DNA from: CAWCWN01 sp963799245
GTDB lineage: Bacteria; Chloroflexota; Ktedonobacteria; Ktedonobacterales; Ktedonobacteraceae
DNA: 64,000 nt
Reading direction: 5' to 3'
Assembly: GCA_963799245.1 (NCBI GenBank)
Contig: CAWCWN010000003.1
Coordinates: 1,860,001 to 1,924,000 of the forward strand
Shown here one piece after another: positions 55,764 to 64,000 of this stretch. Position numbers and translations under genes: made by a program. The stretch's first letter is position 1, and each line of letters begins with the position of its first letter. The notes under the pieces are model-generated. The model did no database searches. It saw only the letters and a list, made by a program, of their open reading frames with translations, and was not told the origin of the DNA.

Positions 55764-56594
55764 CTACTTCCCGATCTTATTATTTGTTCTTCCCAGGTTG
55801 CCGGGAATATCTTCGTTCAAACCGATGTGATTGATGACCACGCGCACACCAGGAATGCCCACGATCTCACGCTCAAGCATATATTTCATCTCGCTGGTTG
55901 GGGTTTGCCCGTACAGACTGACGATATAATTCTCGACCAGTACCGAGATATCCCTGGACCCCTCCAGCTTACCCGCCGCCTTCAACTTGTCGATGCGGTC
56001 ATTGACGGCGTTTAAGAGGGCATCCTCGGCGACGAGGAAGTTCTTTACGTCGAGAACGCCCGGCATGCGCAGCAGGGCCTCCTGGAGCTCTTTGCTCTGG
56101 GCCGTTAACTCGACTTTGCCATACAGCGAAAGGATGACGCCCTCACGCTCCACCTCCACCTTCACAGGGTGAGCGCTCCATGCTGTACTGCTAACGGTAA
56201 CGATGCGATCAGCTACGTCCTGGGCATCTTCCAGTAACGCTTCCGCGATATAGGTCGGCCTGCCAACTTCTGCAGCCTCTGCGTAGGAGGTTGGTAAATG
56301 CCTGCTGTCCGCTTGCGCCCCTACAGGCTTGAAGGGATCTTCCAGGCCCCAGCCAAGGATGCTAACCAGAACCACCACGGCGCCAATAATCGTTATCACA
56401 GGAGTTATATTGATTGCCAGCAGACCCCCCAGGGCTATAAGGACACCCAGGCTCAAAATAAGTGGCCACAGGCTAGGATTGGGCATATGAATGTGATGCT
56501 CTGCATCACTTTGCGTATGCTCTTCCTTATCAATTAAGATGGACGACTGTACATCGTCTGCAGTGAGATTCACATTTTGGAGAGGAGTATTCAT
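55764..56594 (-). CDS. Membrane protein with two BON domains and an oxidase subunit IV-like hairpin
   Basis: 276 residues. The start at 56594 (MNTPLQNVNLTADD) follows GAGGAAAG. Residues 45-100 form two helices, PSLWPLILSLGVLIALGGLL and a second ending ILGWGLEDP, like the small caa3 oxidase subunit at 62677. Two BON domains follow, with VILSLYGKVELTAQSKELQEA and VPGVRVVINHI-type ends. BON domains usually bind lipid or the envelope. Its place next to sco, ctaB and cox genes fits a role in oxidase assembly or the envelope. Confidence 0.75.
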   Translation of the reverse strand: MNTPLQNVNLTADDVQSSILIDKEEHTQSDAEHHIHMPNPSLWPLILSLGVLIALGGLLAINITPVITIIGAVVVLVSILGWGLEDPFKPVGAQADSRHLPTSYAEAAEVGRPTYIAEALLEDAQDVADRIVTVSSTAWSAHPVKVEVEREGVILSLYGKVELTAQSKELQEALLRMPGVLDVKNFLVAEDALLNAVNDRIDKLKAAGKLEGSRDISVLVENYIVSLYGQTPTSEMKYMLEREIVGIPGVRVVINHIGLNEDIPGNLGRTNNKIGK

Positions 56595-56845
56595 GCGCTC
56601 TTGCTTTCCTCTAGAAACTATGGATACTCTACTAAGACTCTGCCACCGCAATGAGGGGAGCCTTACTATTACTGCTAAGCATACCAGGAATATCTGGCTC
56701 TTGCAAGCACTTTGGAGGCTTTCATGGTGCTGGCGACGCGCTGGCGAAATGTGGCGAAGTACGGCCTCTGCGACGTAGTGGGAGGCATGACTCCCGGCTC
56801 AATATGCCTGGGATCATAAAATTCTTCAGGTTGAAATGCCAGGGT

Positions 56846-57490
56846 CTACGCCTGCAGGAGAGTGCGCATATCAGTCGTGATCTGGTCGCTCGAGTTACTA
56901 TTATCCAGTAGGACGCGCTCACGTCCCTGTTTGTCGATGATAAAGATCGCCGTAGTATGGTTGACCGTACCGCCATTGGCCGTGGGAGTGGCATACACGG
57001 AGTAGTCTGACCAGACGGGCGCGAGCTGACTCTGCGTACCAAGCAGGTAGTGCCAGTAGTTCTCCATCCTGTGCGCTCTGGAGAAGCTGAGCGCGCAGGT
57101 GGGCGTGTCCCCCCTGGGATCGGTGCTCACCGCCAGCACAGCTACATTGTGGGCGGCGGCCCCAAGGTTCTGCATGACGGCATGCAGCTTCTCGGCTGTC
57201 AGCGGGCACTGGTTGGGGCAGTGGGTGTAGAGAAAGGTCAGAATGACGGGCTGGCCTTTAAACTGTGCCAGCGAGACCGGCCGGCCGGTCTGGTCTTTGA
57301 GGCGAAAATCTGGTGCTGCAACGCTGCCCAGATAGGTTCCCTGCAGGCCGGCAGGATCTGTTACGCGCGGGGGAACAGAGCTGCTACTAGTCGCTGTCCC
57401 TTGCGCGTGCGTGCCCAGGATAGTTACAATGATTACGACCAGTACCGCCAGGGTAAGTACGGAGAGCCTTGAGGCCAATCGCCAGTTCAT
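56846..57490 (-). CDS. SCO1/SenC-family copper chaperone
   Basis: 214 residues with an N-terminal anchor helix (LSVLTLAVLVVIIVTILG). Thioredoxin fold with the copper-binding CPNQC (in LYTHCPNQCPLTAEK) and the distal histidine in VNHTTAIFIID. Delivers copper to the CuA site of cytochrome oxidase subunit II. It follows ctaB by 21 bp on the minus strand and is divergent from the cox genes it serves. Confidence 0.93.
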   Translation of the reverse strand: MNWRLASRLSVLTLAVLVVIIVTILGTHAQGTATSSSSVPPRVTDPAGLQGTYLGSVAAPDFRLKDQTGRPVSLAQFKGQPVILTFLYTHCPNQCPLTAEKLHAVMQNLGAAAHNVAVLAVSTDPRGDTPTCALSFSRAHRMENYWHYLLGTQSQLAPVWSDYSVYATPTANGGTVNHTTAIFIIDKQGRERVLLDNSNSSDQITTDMRTLLQA

Positions 57491-57511
57491 AGTGTCGTCT
57501 CACTTCATATT

Positions 57512-58441
57512 TCAATGGAGAACTCTATCCAGCACCATTGCCGCAAAAATCATTGCCAGGTAGCAGTTGGAGTACCAGAACAGCGTCTTGGCCCGGCCCT
57601 TCGTCTTATCTCGCCACAGGCGCATGGCCATATAGAGCAGGATGCCACCTAAGACCAAGGCTGCGACGAGGTAGATATAACCCATTACACCCATGCCAAA
57701 GAGCACCAGCGTTACCGCCAGCAGCAGGCATGAATAGAGCAGAATCTGCTTGCGCGTCTCGTTCTCACCCATGACTACCGGCAGCATTGGAACGTGTGCT
57801 TTCTCATAATCCTTCGCTATCAGCAAGGAAAGCGCCCAGAAATGCGGTGGCGTCCAGTAGAAAATGATAGCGAAGAGCCAGATCGCCGGCAGGGTAATTG
57901 AATTGGTGACAGCGGCCCAGCCCACCAGGACGGGTACCGCTCCGGCTGCGCCCCCGATGACGATGTTCTGTGCGGATGTGCGTTTCAATCCCAGTGTATA
58001 GATAAAGACGTAGAAGAGGATGGCCGAGCAGGCCAGGCATGCGCTCAGCAGGTTGACGAAGCGCGCCAGGATCACAAAGGCAGCCAGTCCCAGGACGATA
58101 CCAAAGATGAGGGCATGCCCGGGCTGAACCCTGCCTGCGGGGAGGGAGCGACGCTGCGTGCGCCCCATAATCTGGTCAATATCGCGGTCGATGTAACAGT
58201 TGATGCAGTTAGCACTACCCGCCGCCAGCGCGCCCCCGATAAGGGTCGCAAGGACCAGCCCGGCCGCAGGCAAGGCGCGCTGAGCGATAGCCATAGCCGC
58301 GGCCGTCGTCCCCAGCAGAAGCACGGTCACGTGGGGCTTCATCAGGTTAACATAACTGAAAATGGTCTGGCTTAACGGGCCCGGTTCTTGCCTGGCAGCC
58401 TCTGTGTGGCTGCGAGCCTCTGCTGCAGTTGCGAATTTCAT
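57512..58441 (-). CDS. ctaB: Protoheme IX farnesyltransferase (heme O synthase)
   Basis: 309 residues, UbiA-type prenyltransferase with about nine helices. The first acidic motif is NCINCYIDRDIDQIMGRTQ and the second region is YWTPPHFWALSLLIAKDYEKAHVPMLP, which is specific for heme O synthases. Makes heme O, the precursor of heme A of the oxidase. GGGAG precedes the ATG at 58441. Confidence 0.95.
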   Translation of the reverse strand: MKFATAAEARSHTEAARQEPGPLSQTIFSYVNLMKPHVTVLLLGTTAAAMAIAQRALPAAGLVLATLIGGALAAGSANCINCYIDRDIDQIMGRTQRRSLPAGRVQPGHALIFGIVLGLAAFVILARFVNLLSACLACSAILFYVFIYTLGLKRTSAQNIVIGGAAGAVPVLVGWAAVTNSITLPAIWLFAIIFYWTPPHFWALSLLIAKDYEKAHVPMLPVVMGENETRKQILLYSCLLLAVTLVLFGMGVMGYIYLVAALVLGGILLYMAMRLWRDKTKGRAKTLFWYSNCYLAMIFAAMVLDRVLH

Positions 58442-58722
58442 GTAGTACTCCCGAAATATCCATCTGGTAGTGCCTTAAGCAGGCAGCAAGACAGCTCTCA
58501 TTGTCGTTGTCCGGCCTGATACACTCCTTGCAGGCCATAAATAGAACCTTACAATCGCCTGAACGGCAGAATGCGCTCGCTGGAATGGAGCTATGGCGGC
58601 TCAGAGGGAGATGCAGCCGCTGGCGGCCGGCTCACAGGCTAGCAGGGGCTACTCCACCCCACTTGATTACATGTTGTACGCTTAATGCAAGGGTAGGAAA
58701 AAGTTTTGAAAGGCCGCCATCT
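58442..58722 (+). other. 281-bp divergent intergenic region between ctaB and ctaG
   Basis: No gene supported. A longer open frame from 58501 that runs into ctaG lacks a ribosome site and family similarity in its first 74 codons. Promoters of both flanking genes must be here but no clear consensus was seen. Confidence 0.5.
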
Positions 58723-59589
58723 ATGGCAAATATAGGCTTGAATTTCTGGCTCACACAGTGGAACTGGGATCCAACTATCGTTGTTGGTACAGCGCTGATT
58801 GTGGCTTGCTATCTCTATGGTGTCGGCCCACTGCGTAGAAAGTATCAGCTGGCCGCTGGCGTCAGCGCCTCACAGGTCGTTATTTTTCTGCTGGGCATGG
58901 GTATCATGTTCCTGGCGCTTGTTTCGCCTCTGGACGAACTGGGAGATAGCTACCTGTTCAGCGCGCACATGCTGCAGCACCTCTGCCTGACCGTGGCGGG
59001 GCCGCCGCTCCTGCTGCTGGGCACCCCGGGGTGGCTGCTGCGGCCACTATTGCGCAGGCGCAGCATATTTCTACTGGCAAGCATACTTACTTTCCCGGCT
59101 GTGGCCTTCTTTCTTTTTAACGCCGATTTCTGGCTCTGGCATGCGCCGCAGCTCTATGATGCGACCCTCGAAAACGAGGCTATTCATGTCCTTGAGCATC
59201 TCACCTTTATCGTCTTCGCTGTAATATACTGGTGGCCGATCTTCAGCCCCATGGAAGAGCTGCCGCGCCTCTCATTTAGTGGACAGGTGCTGTATATTTT
59301 TCTGAGCGGTATGCCCACGGTTGCGCTTGGGGCCGGGCTGACTTTTCTGCCCCCACTTTACGCTCCCTACCTGGCCGCGCCGCGTATCTGGGGTATTTCC
59401 GCGGCCACGGACCAGCAGCTGGGCGGACTGATCATGTGGATTCCTGTGAATATCCTCAACATCATTATCGTCAGCATCCTCTTTATTCACTGGATGCAGA
59501 GACAGGATGCCAGGCAGCGGGCGCACGAGGCAAGCCTGGACGAAGAAGCGCGCTCAAGCAAGGCGGCACAGGAGATGATAAGCGGGTAG
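58723..59589 (+). CDS. ctaG: Cytochrome c oxidase assembly factor CtaG (caa3_CtaG type)
   Basis: 288 residues with about seven helices. The start at 58723 (MANIGLNFWLTQWNWDP) is chosen on family grounds. SAHMLQHLCLTVAGPPLLLLG and HAPQLYDATLENEAIHVLEH hold the conserved histidines. This is the bacterial caa3 CtaG family, distinct from the Cox11-type CtaG. Precedes coxB by about 170 bp. Confidence 0.9.
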   Translation: MANIGLNFWLTQWNWDPTIVVGTALIVACYLYGVGPLRRKYQLAAGVSASQVVIFLLGMGIMFLALVSPLDELGDSYLFSAHMLQHLCLTVAGPPLLLLGTPGWLLRPLLRRRSIFLLASILTFPAVAFFLFNADFWLWHAPQLYDATLENEAIHVLEHLTFIVFAVIYWWPIFSPMEELPRLSFSGQVLYIFLSGMPTVALGAGLTFLPPLYAPYLAAPRIWGISAATDQQLGGLIMWIPVNILNIIIVSILFIHWMQRQDARQRAHEASLDEEARSSKAAQEMISG

Positions 59590-59657
59590 TAGCCGTGGGC
59601 AGGGACATGTTCAGGCCGCTGTAAGGTGCTACCCTTGAACTGCAAGCTGCCTTTCAG

Positions 59658-59686
59658 TAGACCCGGGTACACTGGGCCTGTATAAT
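59658..59686 (+). promoter_or_regulatory. Probable promoter of the cox genes
   Basis: TAGACC (59658-59663), 17 bp, then perfect TATAAT (59681-59686), 76 bp before the coxB start. Four of six -35 bases match. Confidence 0.5.
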
Positions 59687-59761
59687 GGAAGAAGTCTCAC
59701 ATGCTCAATGAGGCAGCAAGAAATCCATTCTATTGTTGAACACGTATTTTAGGAGAAAGAA

Positions 59762-60872
59762 GTGAGGACGCCTTTTTTCCGCGGGAAAAGACGCTGGGGG
59801 CTTGTTGTCGCCGCCGTACTTTTTTCCTCGCTCCTCTTGGCTTCCTGTGACGCCCCGGCAACCATTTTAAACCCGCAGGGGCCGGTCGCGAACAAGGAGG
59901 CCGGGTTGTTCTGGTTCATTCTATGGGTGGCCACATTTATTTTTGTGGTGGTCGAGAGTGCGCTGATCTATTCGATCGTTCGCTATCGCGCGCGACCAAA
60001 TACCCCTGAACCCCACCAGCTCCACGGCAACAACACCATTGAAATTATCTGGACGGTCGTACCTTCCCTTTTCCTGTTCGCTGTGCTGGCAGGGACTATT
60101 TACACCATGTTTGGCCTGCAGCAGCCTCCAGGCAACCGCCTCGAAGTGAGAGCGGTTGGTCACCAGTGGTGGTGGGAGTTTGATTATCCCTCCCAGAACA
60201 TCGTCACGGCCGATTCGCTGTATGTGCCCAGAGGCGAGACCATCCAGGTTGATCTCGTCTCAAACAACGTCATTCACAGCTTCTGGGTGCCCCAGCTTGC
60301 GGGTAAGACCGACGTTATTCCCGCCCATAACAATGTTATGTGGTTTACGGCCGACACGGCGGGTACGTACATCGGACAGTGCGCAGAATATTGCGGCACT
60401 GAGCATGCCAATATGAAATTCTCTGTCGTTGTCTACAATCCCGATCAATTCAATACCTGGGTGAGTTCGCAGCAGCAGGCGGCTGCGAATCCCACTGTCC
60501 GGCCTCGCCCTGCAGGGCCAGCAGATTTTTAAGGGCGCGGGTGGCTGTTCAGGTTGCCATGGCATCGTTGGCGTCGACTTGAACGGCTTCAATGATCCCA
60601 AAGCGCAGGCGCTGATCGGACCTAACCTGACGCACTTTGGCAGCCGTTCACTTATCGCAGGTGGAGTACTAGCTGCAAGCGATGGGCATTCCTGGGCGAA
60701 TGACCCGGCCTGCCAGCTCGTCAACGGCAAGCTGCCCAATCCCACCAGTTGTGGTCTTTACAGGTGGTTACAGGATCCTCAAGGGGTGAAGCCTGGCAAC
60801 GATATGACTATCGGACAGCTCTCCGATGCTCAGATCTATGCCCTGATAGCTTACTTGCAGAGTCTACACTAG
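59762..60872 (+). CDS. coxB: Cytochrome c oxidase subunit II with fused cytochrome c domain, frameshifted
   Basis: GTG start at 59762 behind AGGAG. Lipoprotein signal (LLLASCDAP), two helices, then the CuA domain with GHQWWWEFDYP, NVIHSFWVPQL and GQCAEYCGTEHANM. The frame stops at 60532, but the next frame goes on as LALQGQQIFKGAGGCSGCHG with the heme motif CSGCH and ends QIYALIAYLQSLH at 60872. A one-base change near 60495-60500 would join them, giving a caa3-type subunit II with a covalent cytochrome c. Confidence 0.92.
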
Positions 60873-60918
60873 TCTGGCTCCCCTGTCCCACAGGGCTGGA
60901 TATTTGGAGGAATTGCTC

Positions 60919-62610
60919 ATGGCAACCCGCACAATTGTGGAGAGTCCGGGTATAACTCGCCGCAAGCGTCTCGACGAAACTTATGTCGGTGAATGGCTTA
61001 TGACAACCGATCATAAAAAGATCGGCCTGATGTACATCATCACCGGGTTTCTTCTTCTTTCTGGTTGGAGGTATGGAGGCTCTGCTCATTCGTACCCAAT
61101 TGGCAGTGCCCAATGGTAAGGTGCTCGGCCCGGAGATCTATAACCAGATCTTTACCATGCATGGCACGACGATGATCTTCCTGTTCGTGATGCCTGTGAT
61201 GGCCGGTTTTGGCAACTATGTTGTGCCGCTGATGATCGGGGCGCGCGATATGGCCTTCCCGCGTTTGAATGCCTTTGGCTTACTGGATCGTCCTCTTCGG
61301 TGGGCTCTTCTTGAGCTCCAGTTTCCTGTTTAATGCAGCCCCCAACGGCGGCTGGTTCATGTATGCGCCACTCAGTGAGATGGCCAGGGGCTGTGGCAAC
61401 GGCGTGCAGTGTACGCCGGGCATGAACGCTGACTTCTGGATCATCGGCATTCTGCTGCTGGGTATCTCGTCAATTGCTGGTTCGCTGAACTTTGTGGTCA
61501 CTATCCTCAAGCTGCGTGCGCCCGGCATGACGCTGAACCGCATGCCCCTGTTCACCTGGATGATGCTGGTGACATCGTTCCTGCTGCTCTTCGCCCTGCC
61601 CAGCCTGACGGCTGCCACTGCACTGCTGCTGCTGGATCGTCACTTGGGCACCAATTTCTACATCGCCGCTTACGGTGGTGATCCCCTGCTCTGGCAGCAC
61701 CTCTTCTGGTCCTTTGGTCACCCTGAGGTATATATTCTGATCCTGCCGGCCTTTGGTATGATCTCGGAGATCCTGCCCGTTTTCTCGCGCAAACCGATCT
61801 TTGGCTATACCTTTATCGCCTGGTCTGGCGTGGCGATCGGCTTCCTGAGCTTCACCGTGTGGGCACACCACATGTTTGCCGTCGGCCTGCCGCCGATTGC
61901 CCAGGCCTTCTTCGCCACCAGCACCACACTGATTGCTATTCCAACCGCGGTGAAAATCTTTAACTGGATCGCGACGATCTGGGGTGGCAAGATCCAGTTT
62001 CAGAGTGCCCATGCTATTTGCGCTTGGTTTCATCGCCATGTTCTTGATCGGTGGCCTCAATGGCGCGGCCCTGGCCGTGGTGCCTTTTGACTACCAGGTG
62101 ACTGACAGCTACTTCGTAGTTGCTCACCTGCACTATGTCCTCTTCGGTGGTTCCGTCTTTGGTATCTTCGCCGGTATCTTCTACTGGTTCCCCAAGATGA
62201 CGGGCAGCTTGCTGGGCGAGCGTCTGGGACAGGTGCAGTTCTGGTTGATGCTGATCGGCGTGAATCTGACCTTCTTCCCCATGCACCTGCTGGGCCTGCT
62301 CGGTATGCCACGCCGTATCTACACCTATCCCGGCTAACCTTGGTTGGAACGGATAACCTGCTGGCTTCCATCGGCGCCTTTATCGCTTGCCCTGTCGGTC
62401 ATGGTCTTTATCTAGAATCTCATCGTCAGCCTGGGCAATGGTCAAGAAGGCCGGCGATGATCCATGGGATGCCTTCACCCTGGAATGGGATACCGACATC
62501 GCCACCGAAGCACTACAATTTCCTCGACGATACCGACCGTACGTAGCCGCCGCCCATTCTATGACAAGAAAAATCCTGACATAGCTGACTGGAAAACGGT
62601 AACTCACTAG
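60919..62610 (+). CDS. coxA: Cytochrome c oxidase subunit I, frameshifted
   Basis: Heme-copper subunit. ATG at 60919 behind GGAGG. The frames carry TTDHKKIGLMYI, TMHGTTMIFLFVMPVMAGFGNY (heme a ligand), FWSFGHPEVYILILPAFG and WAHHMFAVGL (CuB ligands), and SYFVVAHLHYVLFGG (heme ligands). Frame changes are needed near 61066 (extra T), 61285 (extra T), 62000 and 62340-62540. The end at 62610 (DWKTVTH) is inferred. All catalytic motifs are intact. Confidence 0.9.
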
Positions 62611-62676
62611 TGAGCAGCCCGGGGAAGCATCAAGACAGTACCCTGATCGCCTTCAGATGGAGAAAAGAGAACAGAG

Positions 62677-62895
62677 GTGTCCGAGGAACAAAAGCAGAAA
62701 CCAGATAAAAAGCGGCCGGGCAGAGCGGCGCAGCAGGAGATTTCGCTAAGAGCCTACAAGAGCTACTGGCCGCTGGCCCTGGCTATCGCCCTGTTTGTCA
62801 TTCTGCTGGGCATTATCACGCATCCGATCGTACTGGGTGTCGGGATTGTCATAGCTGTTGTAGCCATTATTGGTTGGGGGCTTGAACGTCGCTAG
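62677..62895 (+). CDS. Small two-helix subunit of the oxidase (subunit IV-like)
   Basis: 72 residues, GTG start. A basic head and two helices (YWPLALAIALFVILLGII and VLGVGIVIAVVAIIGWG) ending LERR. Similar in layout to small subunit IV proteins of actinobacterial and Chloroflexota oxidases and to the membrane part of the BON protein at 55764. Lies between coxA and coxC. Confidence 0.7.
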   Translation: MSEEQKQKPDKKRPGRAAQQEISLRAYKSYWPLALAIALFVILLGIITHPIVLGVGIVIAVVAIIGWGLERR

Positions 62896-62963
62896 GTAAT
62901 CTACGTAGCACGCACTATGCATCTTTGCATGCGGCGCGCTCTAGCTATAGGGAGAACGTCCAT

Positions 62964-63590
62964 ATGAGCACTGTACAGGGTGAGCCAATCACCGCTGGCG
63001 CGGAGCATCAAGTCGGGGGCCGAAGCGTGGGCTGGTGGGGCATGATCTTTTTCATCTCTTCGGAAGCCTTGATCTTTGCTAACTTGATCGCATCCTTTCT
63101 TTACCTTGAAATTAGAAATTTGCCCACAAATGGCTGGCGACTTCCCAACGGGGACCGCCTGGATTACATCTTTCCTTTAATTAACACCGCTATTCTGCTG
63201 GCGAGTAGTATTCCTGCGCGTATCGCGGGGAGGGGTGCCGCCAGCGGTAATCGCGGCCAGATGCTGGGCGGACTGCTTGGCGCGATCGTGCTTGGCTCCA
63301 TCTTCCTGGGCGGCCAGATATTCGAATATACCAATCTCATCGCCGCGAATTTTACGCCTCAATATAAGGTCTTTGGCTCGGCTTTCTTTACCCTGACAGG
63401 CTTCCACGGCCTGCACGTTTCCGTGGGCATCCTGTTCTTGCTGATCGTCTTCATCCGCGCGCTGCGCGGCGACTTCAGCCCCAAGCACCATTTTGCGGTT
63501 GAAGCGGCTGAGATGTACTGGCACTTTGTCGACCTGGTGTGGGTTGTCGTGGTCAGTACCGTCTACCTCCTGCCTCTCCTTTTAAGTTGA
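62964..63590 (+). CDS. coxC: Cytochrome c oxidase subunit III
   Basis: 208 residues, complete. The start at 62964 (MSTVQGEPITAGAEHQ) follows GGGAG. GWWGMIFFISSEALIFANLIA, TGFHGLHVSVGILFLL and EAAEMYWHFVDLVWVVVVSTVYLLP mark the family. Membrane subunit that stabilises the proton path of subunit I. Last gene of the operon; a hairpin follows. Confidence 0.95.
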   Translation: MSTVQGEPITAGAEHQVGGRSVGWWGMIFFISSEALIFANLIASFLYLEIRNLPTNGWRLPNGDRLDYIFPLINTAILLASSIPARIAGRGAASGNRGQMLGGLLGAIVLGSIFLGGQIFEYTNLIAANFTPQYKVFGSAFFTLTGFHGLHVSVGILFLLIVFIRALRGDFSPKHHFAVEAAEMYWHFVDLVWVVVVSTVYLLPLLLS

Positions 63591-63617
63591 TACTTCTGCG
63601 TCGCTTCCGTCTTTCTG

Positions 63618-63660
63618 GCGCCATGCAGCGCCGCCCCCTGGGGGCGGCGCTGCATGGCGC
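63618..63660 (+). terminator. Strong GC hairpin after coxC
   Basis: Arms 63618-63638 and 63640-63660 are perfectly complementary over 21 nt (GCGCCATGCAGCGCC and its complement at the ends), with a C5/G5 core. T-rich sequence follows only about 30 nt later, so Rho-independent action is likely but not certain. Confidence 0.7.
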
Positions 63661-63824
63661 TAACAGCAAAGATATTTTCTCTAGCCATTTTTTCGCTGTA
63701 ATACCTCACAAACATGTCTCAAAAAATATGGTAGAATAACTGAGAGTCTATCTATGCGTAGTTTGTTCGTTTCGGATGCTGTCAGGACTTAGGGCCGGCC
63801 CACGAAATAGAAAGGACAGACCAC

Positions 63825-64000
63825 ATGAAGGACGCAATGGGCAGACGCGATCCTGCAATTGTAGTTGGTCAGGCAAATAATTACCGTAAAGCGAAGAAAC
63901 GCACAAATGAGCATTGTTCAATTTGTAGCAGCAGCATCTGGTTCGATGCCGTCCACCTGATGGAGCCGGAAGATGCGCCTGAGCCCCGCCATAGCTGGGT
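63825..64000 (+). CDS. Partial zinc-ribbon-like hypothetical protein, runs off the right edge
   Basis: ATG at 63825 behind AGAAAGGA. The 58 visible residues begin MKDAMGRRDPAIVVGQANN and include CSICSSSIWFDAVHLMEPE and EPRHSW, with one CXXC pair; the second pair of a ribbon would lie beyond the window. Function unknown. Confidence 0.6.
   Translation, partial: MKDAMGRRDPAIVVGQANNYRKAKKRTNEHCSICSSSIWFDAVHLMEPEDAPEPRHSW

Noticed and set aside
61470..62060. A 196-residue minus-strand frame opposite coxA
   Set aside because: Composition typical of an antisense frame and no ribosome site; coxA motifs are on the plus strand.
1..64000. tRNA, rRNA, CRISPR arrays, prophage or intact insertion sequence
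   Set aside because: I looked for TPsiC-loop motifs, regular repeats with spacers, and transposase motifs and saw none that convince by eye; a dedicated search could still find a tRNA.

Overview
The window looks like a chromosomal segment of an aerobic, GC-rich bacterium. My best guess is a member of the Chloroflexota, class Ktedonobacteria. This rests on overall protein style (Gln/Ala-rich linkers, zinc-ribbon and BON proteins), the mix of a caa3-type oxidase with a CtaG/CtaB/Sco set, a Bacillus-like Pho box, and a dcw cluster without mraY/murD/murE/murF. The placement is inference, not a database result.

Layout. (1) 1-11017, minus strand: a complex I operon in the order nuoA-B-C-D-E-F-G-H-I-J-K-L, running off the left edge inside nuoL. 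Nearly every gene is cut by single-base frameshifts although conserved motifs survive on both sides of each break. (2) 11348-17377, plus strand: a MerR/BldC-type regulator followed by two paralogous class A penicillin-binding proteins. (3) 17378-24034, minus strand: a phosphate module pstS-pstC-pstA-(81-aa protein)-pstB-response regulator, then a small membrane protein and a PHP phosphoesterase. A PhoP-like direct repeat lies upstream of pstS. (4) 24280-30873, minus strand: a compact operon of a Rad50-like ATPase, NurA nuclease, CpXC protein, MoaB and a seven-bladed WD40 protein. (5) 31061-36045, mostly minus strand: an acyl-CoA segment holding an intact enoyl-CoA hydratase flanked by two genes that keep only their ends, then a two-subunit CoA-transferase with a lipoprotein, and an XdhC-like protein. 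(6) 36388-41120, plus strand: a candidate single-strand annealing protein behind a perfect consensus promoter, a small helical protein, a zinc-ribbon membrane protein, a CaiB-type CoA-transferase and an M20 peptidase. (7) 42529-55704, plus strand: the division and cell wall cluster mraZ-rsmH-ftsL-ftsI / ftsW-murG-murC-murB-ftsQ-ftsA-ftsZ, with MraZ-operator-like decamers and DnaA-box-like sites upstream and a long perfect hairpin terminator at the end. (8) 55764-63590: a BON-domain membrane protein, sco and ctaB on the minus strand, and ctaG-coxB-coxA-(small subunit)-coxC on the plus strand, again with frameshifts in coxB and coxA only. A partial zinc-ribbon gene begins at the right edge.

Functionally the window joins the two ends of the respiratory chain (NADH dehydrogenase and caa3 oxidase), peptidoglycan synthesis and septation, phosphate uptake with its own regulator, and a DNA end-processing operon. 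I saw no rRNA, tRNA, CRISPR array or intact insertion sequence. The points most worth checking are the clustering of frameshifts in the two respiratory operons, the pair of core-deleted genes whose junctions both sit on a (CTG)3 run, the unusual MurC P-loop, the CX6C hook of the Rad50-like protein, and the strongly driven annealing-protein module.
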